DNA from: Oscillospiraceae bacterium
Lineage (GTDB): Bacteria > Bacillota > Clostridia > Oscillospirales > Acutalibacteraceae
Length of the DNA stretch: 64,000 bases
Assembly (NCBI GenBank): GCA_015065765.1
Contig: SVPP01000004.1
Span: 62,001 to 126,000 of the forward strand
Direction: 5' to 3'
The notes under the pieces are model-generated. The model was not told where the DNA came from. It ran no database searches and saw only the letters and a program-made list of their open reading frames with translations. The position numbers were made by a program, and so were the translations under genes. Shown here piece by piece: positions 20,101 to 25,002 of the stretch. The stretch's first letter is position 1, and each line of letters begins with the position of its first letter.

Positions 20101-22411
20101 CAGCGGGGGCTGTAAAATTCTGGTTAACTGTAGGTGAACTCTCAAGCACAAAATGCGCCGCAGGAGCATAGTAAAGGAAATTCATTTCCTCTGTAGTGAG
20201 CTTGATAGGCTTATCTTCTGTACCTATAAATCCGTCAGATGTATAGTCATTTGTGGAATGAATACCATTTGAGTTGAGCATACCGAGCTCCATCGGCTGA
20301 TTTACAAGAGTCGTACCATCTTTCTTTGCACCTATAGATGAGGGAATGGTGATATCAACATCATAGTAAAAAACGGTTTTGTCGTTTCTGCCATCCGTTA
20401 TGAGTTCATAAGTGAGTGTATTTGTACCAAGACCTGTTACAGTATAATAAGAAGAGTTTTCAGGTCCTGAGAAGTTACCCTTAACTGTTAGAGTAGCATC
20501 ACCCCAGCCTGAGAAGCTGAAAGAGCTTGTCGATACCTGGGTTTTTGTTTTTGTAATACCAAAATCCAAACCGCCTGATATCAAATGAATATAACTTGAC
20601 ATTGCATACGGTCTTGAGAAGGTAAGGTCGCCCTCACTCTCGCCTGCACCGCCGTATGAAACGGGAGAAGGTCTTGAAGAAATGATTGCCGAATAGAATA
20701 CATTTCTCACTTTATTATTTTTGTATGCTGTATCGCCGTTAAAACCAACTATTGCACCGAGAACGGCTTTTGAATCAATGATTTTGACAAGAGCATAGCA
20801 ATTTTCTACGCCAAAGTTGTTACCTGTATCGCCATAACCGACAATACCGCCGATGTAACGAGTGATTGCGTTTGCATCACCCGCACCTGCAGTTGAGCCT
20901 GTTGCAATACAGTTTCTGATGCCATAGTTTGACTTACCTGCGATACCACCGTAGATTGCACCGTCAGTTGCGTCTGCAAAATAAACACCTACATTTGTTG
21001 CTGTACAGAGCTGAACGTCACCTGTGTTGTCACCGACAATACCACCGGTTGCAGTTGCACCTGTTACAAGAATGTCATACTCAGTTGCTGACGTCTGTTT
21101 GTTTGTATTAAAGCTACCTGTAACATCTGCACGCTGGATACGGCCTGTATTGTGACCGACAAGGAAACCGATTTTGTCAGCACCCTTGACACTACTGCTA
21201 CGTCCGTCCATCTGAATTTCGCAATAGTACATACCAGTTGCCGAGCTTGTTCTCTGAGTTGCATTTGTACCGACAAGACCGCCCACATAGTTACTCTTTG
21301 ATGTGCTACCTTCAATGGTAACCTTAACACCACGGACCTTGTTGATTTTACCTCTGTTCTGTGCGACAAGAGCACCGGCGTAAGGTCTTGATGTTTTTAT
21401 TGTTACGTTTTCAGCCATGTTGAGTTTAACAGCAGTATTATCAAAGTTTGTTTCACCGTCAACAACACCGCTGTTATCAACTACTATAGCAGTACCAGAA
21501 TATGTACGGAGTGTTGTATTGTCAGGATAGAATGATTCGGCTGTTGTTGTTGAAGCTGTTGTGTCAAGAACAATAATCGAAAATCTGCATTCATCTATAC
21601 TGCCTTCGTTTTTAAGAACGATACCTGCAGCCTGTGCATCTGAATATCCGTTGGTAATAGAAGCGTTGTGAACTGCAAGATTTGTAATCGTTGAAGATGA
21701 GTTGATGTAACCAAAAATGCTGAGTGAGTTGTAGCTGCTCAGATTCATTGTTACATTCATAATCTGTTTTCCGTTACCATCAAGGTGGAAGAACACATTC
21801 GAATTTGATGATTTCGTAGGATCAACAGAAACAAGTGTGCCGCCGATGCCGTGGTGTTCTGACTGATCATCAAGAAGTGCCTGAGTAATTTCAGTTGTCG
21901 AAAAATCAATATTTTCAGTCAATTTAAAATACTTGTTAGCATTACCTGTATCGTTGATAAGTTCACTCATTTTGAGGAAGTGGTCAACTGTGCTTATCTG
22001 ATACGGATTTTCTTCTGTGCCTTCACCAAGCATTTCGCCTTCTTTATTATTTGAGGGCTGATCTACAGTTTCCTCTATGTTCACCGGAGGCTTGGTTGTT
22101 GTTTCAGGTGGTACTGTGGTTGCAGGTTTCTGAACCTCTGCAGTCGTTGATTCTGCTACTGATTCAGATTCTTTTTCCGTTGTTGTCTCAGCTTCTGTTG
22201 TCGCGGAGGTGTCAGACTCAGTAGTTGAGGGAACGGTGGTAGTTTCCTGCTCTGTTGTTACAGTTTCATCAGAGCCGACAAGTGCGGAGGTATATTCACT
22301 TGTTGTGTACTCTTCTGAAGCTGCGAGTGCAGTGTATACGCCGGTCGAGGATATAAGAATCCCCCCGGTAAGAACCAAGGCTATTAACCTTTTCATCAAT
22401 TTTTTGTCCAT
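5105..22411 (-). CDS. Giant 5768-residue secreted GLUG-repeat exoprotein
   Basis: One uninterrupted frame of 17.3 kb. Residues 1-31 form a Sec signal peptide ending A-L-A-A; about 33-125 is a Thr/Ser/Glu/Pro linker. The rest is built from about nine large modules beginning near residues 128, 724, 1155, 1867, 2620, 3307, 3927, 4550 and 5200. Each opens with a phrase like GTEENPYQI plus an N-D-I-D-L/M-S strand, followed by many GLUG motifs of the form VGGIVG with E-N-C-x-V, predicting parallel beta-helix solenoids. Modules are separated by Ig-like linkers. Asp and Glu are abundant. The last ~220 residues are an unrelated globular domain. No LPXTG, dockerin or SLH motif is present, so surface attachment must be indirect. 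GLUG proteins are typically adhesins. The ribosome site is CGGAGGTAA. Confidence 0.93.
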   Translation of the reverse strand: MDKKLMKRLIALVLTGGILISSTGVYTALAASEEYTTSEYTSALVGSDETVTTEQETTTVPSTTESDTSATTEAETTTEKESESVAESTTAEVQKPATTVPPETTTKPPVNIEETVDQPSNNKEGEMLGEGTEENPYQISTVDHFLKMSELINDTGNANKYFKLTENIDFSTTEITQALLDDQSEHHGIGGTLVSVDPTKSSNSNVFFHLDGNGKQIMNVTMNLSSYNSLSIFGYINSSSTITNLAVHNASITNGYSDAQAAGIVLKNEGSIDECRFSIIVLDTTASTTTAESFYPDNTTLRTYSGTAIVVDNSGVVDGETNFDNTAVKLNMAENVTIKTSRPYAGALVAQNRGKINKVRGVKVTIEGSTSKSNYVGGLVGTNATQRTSSATGMYYCEIQMDGRSSSVKGADKIGFLVGHNTGRIQRADVTGSFNTNKQTSATEYDILVTGATATGGIVGDNTGDVQLCTATNVGVYFADATDGAIYGGIAGKSNYGIRNCIATGSTAGAGDANAITRYIGGIVGYGDTGNNFGVENCYALVKIIDSKAVLGAIVGFNGDTAYKNNKVRNVFYSAIISSRPSPVSYGGAGESEGDLTFSRPYAMSSYIHLISGGLDFGITKTKTQVSTSSFSFSGWGDATLTVKGNFSGPENSSYYTVTGLGTNTLTYELITDGRNDKTVFYYDVDITIPSSIGAKKDGTTLVNQPMELGMLNSNGIHSTNDYTSDGFIGTEDKPIKLTTEEMNFLYYAPAAHFVLESSPTVNQNFTAPAATFWGTINGNGNTVVYQFDGELFKGVYGSRDDSLQNNNSTTHKSDSSDEADVASNLTNGVIKNLTVQFSSSGTSDKMLVSTLFGNVCNATLKNINITFNCVSAGLIITPQEGNTGLFAKAVYGNSYLYGCYIDNYYDEARNNIQLASIRTSHNGTAGFIGVIDAEKAIIDNCGADIPIFPEAQNMQNIGIFIGEIKSLEGGYIQNCYASGALIKSGGSFQASSCNLFAGTVSSGSSSTHIYNCYYSPSYLYNGTYKEGVTTGIKSGSYTGSCKAWSFQMQNTASQLWGDVSLQILAESQIVYLESINNIDRFPIDVYDDAATDLNSEFTAKSSDTDKLNTTNFRWYGRIGLSTTFTGGKNVSASVTVRHNATGLVAKLTAVSSSDLETDADGFYLIKTPADLYYLSVNQTTLAPGSTEYLFMRSEAKIRLAANIDMSGLTIDPIGTSAIYFKGTFDGAGYTISNLTFDQNSLNHALFGYVQGATIQGLTIDNANISGASYTGAIVGTVYDYALIENCKVTNSVISGENHVGGIVGGINKKSGAQKTEIKNCTVENTTISSTKNSKEHAYIGGIIGGIGVNSTDECYAEITGCKVIDCTLSASAYGIGGVVGYAPNNNNKVASCEVTGTNLTSTGSNGVTHASLGAVAGLFGGSSLENCTVTDCAVTGECASGVVGRLINEAGTTSTISGCTVTNSEITAPDITGGILAQISAYATSSCYGDKVVTGCKISADTTVKSLVAGGIVGNVQQFSNRNLTVSNCTNLGMVETTGKKGSITDAAGGIIGRLQSGMGTPGIQITGCLSQGTVKGNSNLGGIIGMNNANAHTGENKLIKDCYVTTGFESSNLAVVKGLAIGYLGYQTKSNPSAFAENVVFSSLDTREALFGNITETSGGFDMNKGADQTRGITVDLTTALRVQASTHQGYIAHIIYNIVNYNPETIGKTNTIELRPNAYINSIEYGGVGEKLDFVYKDKQCTTTGAALVALTIPRFSVGNLPSLTGTDGNAFKTPSTSPFSTTASSSKIRVGCNANGNQDANYNKLTDVGIQTFDKKCNATVKTTYTGIINGETVTFDVGFTVIVRGEHAYDTDFTPTEDNPAGSQYNPFLIYTAEDLLAIKQHHDNPSEKDDFKDNPEFYYEAHYRVMNDITDMKTELDGKSFAPIGTLDAPFKGKITTKDNRQMKISDLSISIENTEYITKDIYAYDNEYTVTDADGNKTVEYSDALGLFGYTDGAEIYNLELENVNILSVPGTNNGFLGTKSGALVGFATDTTIQNVKVTGTSSVAIEGSFGGRAGAVGGIVGWAGDDVVMTDVSFIGAGAEGDSRATVKGQYSVGGIVGTAQNAKGCSITNAVVENVNVTNLATSGVSIAGGIAGEYAGVITGSAEFKDDEGNIVTPETRAKVNNVSVVGTVVGGVVGSGNIANDVLGGYNLTIEKTDVAGTNIEVTDTVRIGKEAGPNGIAGGILGQTKDSYHYYITDCTVDGNTTVTSGYCAGGIVGRASNRGKGLSQTETCLVISDCSVLAKVNQLNAPTTKTLTIHPSTKSITGAGSVIGVIDSNALAMNEDTKAPQIQIKNVTAGGEISGTFNVGGVVGEFAVNQGKLNELTDSLIYDCIVTAKITPLEAATDRFGVILGSIEGNTESSDSATETDLNKRAPFPEQDSNGNTIEYGVKPFDKIFYSSYTAGTYDLYGLSEIKAYQEPVHSVFYGTIYDVNKVVYNFETDDGVVELPVSVVKDGFVADNPSASYQYFDYREYNFAEEFKTLHGLGDEDTPFGFTLAGKEFNLTTDGDTITGVQSSDTDNVFVVINNPNYVSGSNILGARQFKIEVKKFATADLVFTYTNGLQIGIPVICGVNFEGEGTAENPIQVANADIFYHIVKVLPSYSFVQTADLDLSDKTKYPATSLSQLISNFTGTYDGQGYSIKGFDVSIESSESPVGIFNKVSGVKYLTENGETVIGEDGNPVVIPNIQNVTFAGCSVSSGDTSAGTGIAIGELANGATVSNIKVTDLDAEDVEEGEEPKPSSVASNLGNVGGAIGTVTGASTVNGVTVEDTTVTAEEGSAGGAIGTIIEDTAVLNSPIVKNTTVTSGSVDAEGNYEGSDSYEDIAGGIVAQARGTITGPESTEVDENGNPIYPNAVENVTVRALISGGAVGAVYKTNIGEDESITHELTLKDIRVSGADVTAISKDGTRTARGAGLLGFARAKTDVELNNCYVNNTTKLSSVAASGGISHGAGAVADVDENVLSLQLIDTESYATVNALEAGKDDTVRAASLVAYINNAPEILSFDGCVAGGKITGKAMQTFVAGVIGSFGENFASNEITHELFKNGVISAELECIDGTSNNVTLKSVHRIGKFIAGYAEGMFVEGNFATMFQNNYYSTYPNDIAFFATESGEKGPLDSLLAQVENGFVNINDNNLEIADEFHSGWNKVAITKAIGSSTKLFARLSEKYAKLPYGSETNRRDAVATDGFSLVETAKDENGNPLSCIDDPEYISPIYGENDEIAEFELAVKPTDYGAEMLIAEYTCGLKTTAQIISVEIEGDGSEGNPFLISTQTQLRVVAYLTGDNYYYFRQINDIDLSDSYSATGTNTDKFIHNNGGKFYAPIGTETSPFNGEYDGQGYKITGVKSDRGNENNIGVFGVVAQKGTLVPTIKNLHVELMAPGEKANGIVGNENVGGIAGKISNAVIENCSVTVGTVTGKQNVGGIVGNFTSSRVINCFTQSDVNAFNSELAPYAGGIVGYVNDAVNFGSTISGCFASGSIFASAKSATVDHSNAAGIVSYLENSTDLVVDSCLFTGTTSSGYGIAGNNGNMNFNMTISNCIDAGQNVAMEYDKFEEIDTALFSTGTRGTGTITKSNLYYDNALLKVNTADYPDIEDEITGKPTSELITTNVMAAVKDENGKDLWQKLDGHYPVPVVSGIKVVKYEKRGEDLVAVDDNGNAITDVPAYIESMEAVTDPYSDAYAKFLSAPVQTSESEEESDIEKVAYGQGLVYPVTLLTYIDGSYVTYSSSFFDTTDTVSYDSDDLKAFDTKLYGAPKVGEDGKPLLDAEGKYLVDEETGAIISNKNVDLLFGDDKVVEDVQYTTVYRNIFDTTKGIATRGNFEAKPTKNTYVNAGAASGGVFSNGEAYYNAQTPIIKATAKINGVEVHRDIKLALSYGTTYCIATQRQLYALGKAEYELVNGAKFSNYYGSTYNYKLITDIDCGDNETLFTPIGLDVSTGYTGQFDGSGHTIKNLKIEQTGQDYVGMFAKVSKAMTGPNTAYDPWIKNLTLENATVVATGTVSGGQQTGGNYVGALVGHVMGSGDIVIENCHVIGSAEYDEYGNIIPDEYDDEGNLVKKNVWGTVTGNGSYVGGLIGKVDYPTTVVKSCSSSVMVTGSRDAVGGLIGDSGATVESCYATGNVICDNIYNTQNTERVFGVGGLIGIMSNGTANQSFASGNVEVKKFTSGNNAFVNGDLGIGGFVGVVKEMKDPVSQADITGDVITECFSGGNVKFGTENNTSAIRPYTSTAIVGVGGFSGINREGIAHAYSSAAVNATFGDIIARNSGAVYGVGIGGVAGVALGNVEDVYSSGSVAPAYTSINSTNNPNNCYFGKGGTVGTKMNSGATVRYCYYDRWTNTDPTLTSIGGQTNNQEARGLTTLELTSGKKPAATTATFSDYWGFTPNAYPYLRTLLNEESDNYIMTNSILSVVCVNVAPDDVSAKTGAGITQALTVPSEFVYLDEELQPHTYQLDWAGATLEGNLAAIKRTRNTREYVDVIAQVVGYEQYATRVYSRLCADMKGTFSQPYLIGNEDDLNHINMWSDPDKNDDEFDIAQRDYTGFYDQWATPLGEGNEQVEGTVYYQLMSNIAVDDTVRKIPTAPAYYTYEVTVSDAEGNTTTEEKTFDYKGFVLKGNGYSIKGVGENSVNATGSYFETVDENSMISNVIFENFTFTGTKPALVGTNNGTLQDVYVKSTIGDGTADISDAAGLVWINTGTIDGCMVDATIKGAKENVGVMAVTNNGTIINSGTAGTLETSTGNEVASIGAFVVNNNGSIRNSFSMADVNVLASGNATSEKAKVENVSGFAATNKGTMDSVYTRSAVSFANAPADTQTIASLVGTVTSTEKEPITNAYAAGLLGYYNEAQDSILFGTVQPTMNKLSSVYVDKSLAGEKSANSYKYSASLSSMMDMKYMNSSMNYVPDDKATVDVNEEKGFVAGNSEKIVLPQLGAILNAENHQVVDAEGNLIYVDTSVTDKVVTYTLFTATVTDENGDTSTVRKYRCSEVDENGENIVYFADGSDNVVDENGDIIVAAENLELQYSIYLDNKVIIRNYDVIKAYSAISSMAIKTAQSQYADRLVPNSSSSGDYGVSLNSKISSVDGVQFDPASEKGIIGINNSTNILSTSQFDGAETIKVTNNNKIKLSRGMEIDPTLYIDVAVNSETLINSINPNFEGGVGTKENPYIIGGEDNDEAVASLLSLHYYGTESELYFVLGNDIDMSEVEDFQIHYFTAHLNDLPEGEEGTHQYAIQNFTSGTVNEEDGTIAAGHGGLFGTIEDEAVVNNVALTATIYGGEQNTGALANIIKNATVKNCVVSADVTSQAGNVTDEEGNIVGTPATGVLAGRVNENAVISGIVTTGNVTVSAGVAGGVIGSAHQAAISEVLSTANVGEGNTAGIVGEMLDGATLTNALYGGVADSKKPIVGTYVDETAITEAYYDNQTNKNIEEGTVIGTGKSTKECEELTFGDVFSVVDPENGGYYPVPSTIVDTIGMGRETTYEGYGSTAALAAATMNFYLGSTYGQIGYYTSMQFINTASGSAVTATEEGNGGYFSITSGDKVYTIKTAKFNVEMDPGISFSLANGAVRTVYPGLVRNANISYTIVNGSDLDVTGKTLGVLFKSVEEKGSKDDVQVLNDFTNKVGEKQTNIDALAIAKELDGFYVGEMLPDGYEYQITAKLGGKDIPSENIAKEDNVYGTFIKLPDVKDAEGNTATDVELILTIVKSERPWGVNSVVNTLGY

Positions 22412-22543
22412 TCTGAATTACCTCCGAGATTTCAAAATTTCCGTCATTCAGTTCTCACCGCGTTAGCATATCCACGCAACAATTTATTAAATCAGGAAAT
22501 TCTATTTTGCTGAACCCGCGTAAAATCAAGGGTTTTGTGATTT

Positions 22544-22598
22544 TGTAAAGTTATATACTTTACAATTGTAGTTTCAGTGTAAAGTAATATGCTTTACA
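22544..22598. promoter_or_regulatory. Two tandem palindromes TGTAAAG-N7-CTTTACA
   Basis: Two copies of the same perfect inverted repeat, TGTAAAG-N7-CTTTACA, lie at 22544-22564 and 22578-22598, with centres 34 bp apart (about three helical turns). They fill the gap just past the DUF2357 stop and about 130 bases upstream of the giant gene's start. Identical arms with different centres suggest binding by a dimeric regulator. Alternatively they are RNA stem-loops that separate the two coding regions. No convincing -35/-10 pair was found between them and the giant gene. Confidence 0.6.
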
Positions 22599-22603
22599 TT
22601 TTA

Positions 22604-24949
22604 TTATTCTGCACTTTCTGTATTTTGTGCATTATTTTTAGTATTTTTTGCTTTCTCTTTAGCCTGAGCAGCCTTTATTTTTGCTTTCTCTTTTTCTTTA
22701 GCAAGCCTTGCTTTCTCTTTTGCTATTGCGTCAGCCTTTGCTTTGGCAAGTCTCTCTTTTTCTTTCTGCTTTGCCTTCTGCTCTGCCTCTTTGGCTTTCT
22801 GCTTTGCTTTTTCTGCTGCTTCTTTTTCTTCTTCTTTCTCTTTAGCAGCTCTTTCTTTTGCTTCCTGCTCAGCTTTAGCCTTAGCTTTTGCTAATCTTTC
22901 TTTTTCTTTTTGTCTTGCAAGCTTTTCTTTTTCAAGCTGTGCCTGCTTTGCTTTTTCAGCCTGTTCCTTTGCTTTAGCCCTTGCTTTAGCTATTTTTTCT
23001 TTTTCAAGCTGAATTGCTTTTTCTTTAGCAGCTTTTTCTCTTTCTTTCTCTTTTTCTTTACGTTCCTTTTCAAGAGCTACTGCTTTTTCCTTAGCTAATC
23101 TTTCTTTTTCCTTCTTCTTTTCTTTCGCTGCAGCGGCTTTTTCTTTAGCTTCCTGCTCAGCCTTCTCTTTAGCTAACCTTGCTTTTTCTTTTTCTTTCGC
23201 AATTCGGTCTTTTTCTTCCTGAATTGCTTTTTCCTTTGCAAGTCTTGCCTTTTCTTTCGCCTTTGCAGCTTTTTCTCTTGCTTCCTGCTCAGCCTTTTCT
23301 TTTGCAATCCTTGCTTTTTCTTTAGCTATTCTTGCTTTTTCTTTTTCTTTAGCCTTGCGCTCATTTTCAAGTGCAATAGCCTTTTCTTTGGCTATTCTTG
23401 CTTTTTCTTTCTCTTTAGCTTTGCGTTCTCTTTCTAGAGCTTCCGCCTTTTCTCTTTCTATGCGCTTTTTCTCAAGCTCTTTTGCTTTACGCTGCCTTTC
23501 CAGTTCCAGAGCCTTTTCTTTTGCAATACGTTCTCTTTCTTTCTGTTTTGCAATACGCTCTTTCTCTTTCTGAGCTGCAATTGCCTGCTGCTCTTTGAGT
23601 TTTGCAAGACGTTTCTTTTCTTTCTCTTTCTCTCGTCTCGCCTTTTCCAAAGCAATCTCTTTTTCTTTCTTTGCCTTGAGTCTTGCTCTTTCGCGCTCCT
23701 TGCGCTGTCTCTCCAATTCTTTTTCGCGAGCGATTCTCGCTTTTTCTCTCTCGATTCTGCGACGTTCGATTTCTTTCTTTCTTTCGATTTCTTCCTTGAT
23801 TTTCTGTTCGATAAGACGTTTGCGTTCGTTCTCATGAGCCAATGCACGATCGATTGCTTCTCTGATTTTCTGTTCACCCTGAGTTTTCTTCTTATGAGCC
23901 AGCTTCATTTCATCGATGAAAACTTTTCTGATTTCAACTTCATCCAGGTCATAGTTAAGAACAAGCTCTTCAGCAAGTCGTTTGATGAATTTCGGTTTAA
24001 TCTTACGCTTTCTGAGTTTGCCTCTGAAGCTGCTTTCGGGGTCAGTATGCTTTTTAAGAAGCATATAGTTATAAGCAAGTACTCCATAAAGGTCATCACG
24101 GTAGCTATCGCTTACCATGTCATCAGATTCTTTAAGGTTGATTTCGTAACCGACGTTATCATAAGAGTGGATGAAATTCCACAAACCGAGACACTGATTG
24201 AAGTTAGGATCCTTCAGAATAACGTTAGTTCTCATAATGGGAGGACGGACAGGAACACACTTACGCATTTCTCTCATGAAATTTGAATGAACAAAGTCAT
24301 CTACGAGAGTTTTTATTCTGCGAATTCTATCCATAACGGATTTTTCTTTTTTACCGTCTGCATCTTCGTCACTGGTAAACTTAGTTGCAACCTCCATTTT
24401 GAAGGTTATAAGCTCGTTACCTTTTTTTAGTGAGCTTTCCATTTTAAGAGAATTGAGGCTTTCATCATCAGCCATTTTTGAGAGAGCATCGTATCTGACA
24501 TTGATGAAATACTCAAGCTGTTTAATAAGAGTGAACAAAAAGCGGTTTTCGTAAATTTCGTAGCTTTCTTCACGGAAAACGTTAAGAATTTTGCTGGGCA
24601 TAACACTGCCGTCATCTTCAACCTTGGAAATCATGTTAGTGTGCTGAGCAAGGTGTCTGATTGATTCAGTAGTTATTTTCTTTGCACGCTCAATAATAAC
24701 AACCTCTTCTTCCTGAACAATAAACTTACGGGGATTTCTGAGAATGTTGTCAATAGGGATAATACATCTTTCGATAGCCTCAACCCAACTGATATCAATT
24801 TTCTTTTCAAAAAATCTATTAAATTGAGAGAAATTGTTATGTCCTGAAGAAATTGCCTCGTACATAAAGTCATAGTACGGGTTTCCGGCTGTCATTTCAG
24901 CCATTTTGCCCTGATAGACAGAGTATAAATCAAGATATGATTCGCTCAT
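22604..24949 (-). CDS. DUF2357 protein with long charged single-helix tail (McrC-side partner)
   Basis: 781 residues. About 30-345 resembles DUF2357, the N-terminal part of McrC-like proteins that pair with McrB-type ATPases: helices around I-E-R-C-I-I-P-I-D, a Y-E-I-Y-E-N-R-F motif near 135, and an I-L-K-D-P-N-F motif near 248. In the usual family a PD-(D/E)xK nuclease follows. Here no nuclease motifs appear; from about 355 to 770 there is an unbroken Lys/Glu/Arg/Ala run with a repeated K-E-K-A-R-I-A-K pattern, expected to be a single alpha-helix or coiled coil. It stands 53 bases after the McrB-like ATPase gene. A structural or coupling role replacing nuclease function is inference. Confidence 0.75.
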   Translation of the reverse strand: MSESYLDLYSVYQGKMAEMTAGNPYYDFMYEAISSGHNNFSQFNRFFEKKIDISWVEAIERCIIPIDNILRNPRKFIVQEEEVVIIERAKKITTESIRHLAQHTNMISKVEDDGSVMPSKILNVFREESYEIYENRFLFTLIKQLEYFINVRYDALSKMADDESLNSLKMESSLKKGNELITFKMEVATKFTSDEDADGKKEKSVMDRIRRIKTLVDDFVHSNFMREMRKCVPVRPPIMRTNVILKDPNFNQCLGLWNFIHSYDNVGYEINLKESDDMVSDSYRDDLYGVLAYNYMLLKKHTDPESSFRGKLRKRKIKPKFIKRLAEELVLNYDLDEVEIRKVFIDEMKLAHKKKTQGEQKIREAIDRALAHENERKRLIEQKIKEEIERKKEIERRRIEREKARIAREKELERQRKERERARLKAKKEKEIALEKARREKEKEKKRLAKLKEQQAIAAQKEKERIAKQKERERIAKEKALELERQRKAKELEKKRIEREKAEALERERKAKEKEKARIAKEKAIALENERKAKEKEKARIAKEKARIAKEKAEQEAREKAAKAKEKARLAKEKAIQEEKDRIAKEKEKARLAKEKAEQEAKEKAAAAKEKKKEKERLAKEKAVALEKERKEKEKEREKAAKEKAIQLEKEKIAKARAKAKEQAEKAKQAQLEKEKLARQKEKERLAKAKAKAEQEAKERAAKEKEEEKEAAEKAKQKAKEAEQKAKQKEKERLAKAKADAIAKEKARLAKEKEKAKIKAAQAKEKAKNTKNNAQNTESAE

Positions 24950-25002
24950 CTGAGAACGTCCCCTTTTGTGTGAAGATTAGTTGTGCTGTGAAGCTTAAGA
25001 TA

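Noticed and set aside
5105-22411. Regular repeats considered as a CRISPR array
   Set aside because: Repeats are protein-level and variable in DNA sequence and spacing; no cas genes in the window.
22743-23837. Plus-strand Ser/Phe/Ala/Leu-rich open frames
   Set aside because: Antisense of the Lys/Glu codon repeats of the DUF2357 tail; the hydrophobic look is an artefact of AAA/GAA/GCA codons.
22604-24949. Charged tail considered as TolA-like or as a frameshift product
   Set aside because: One continuous frame from ATG with clear DUF2357 start; no outer-membrane system expected in this group.
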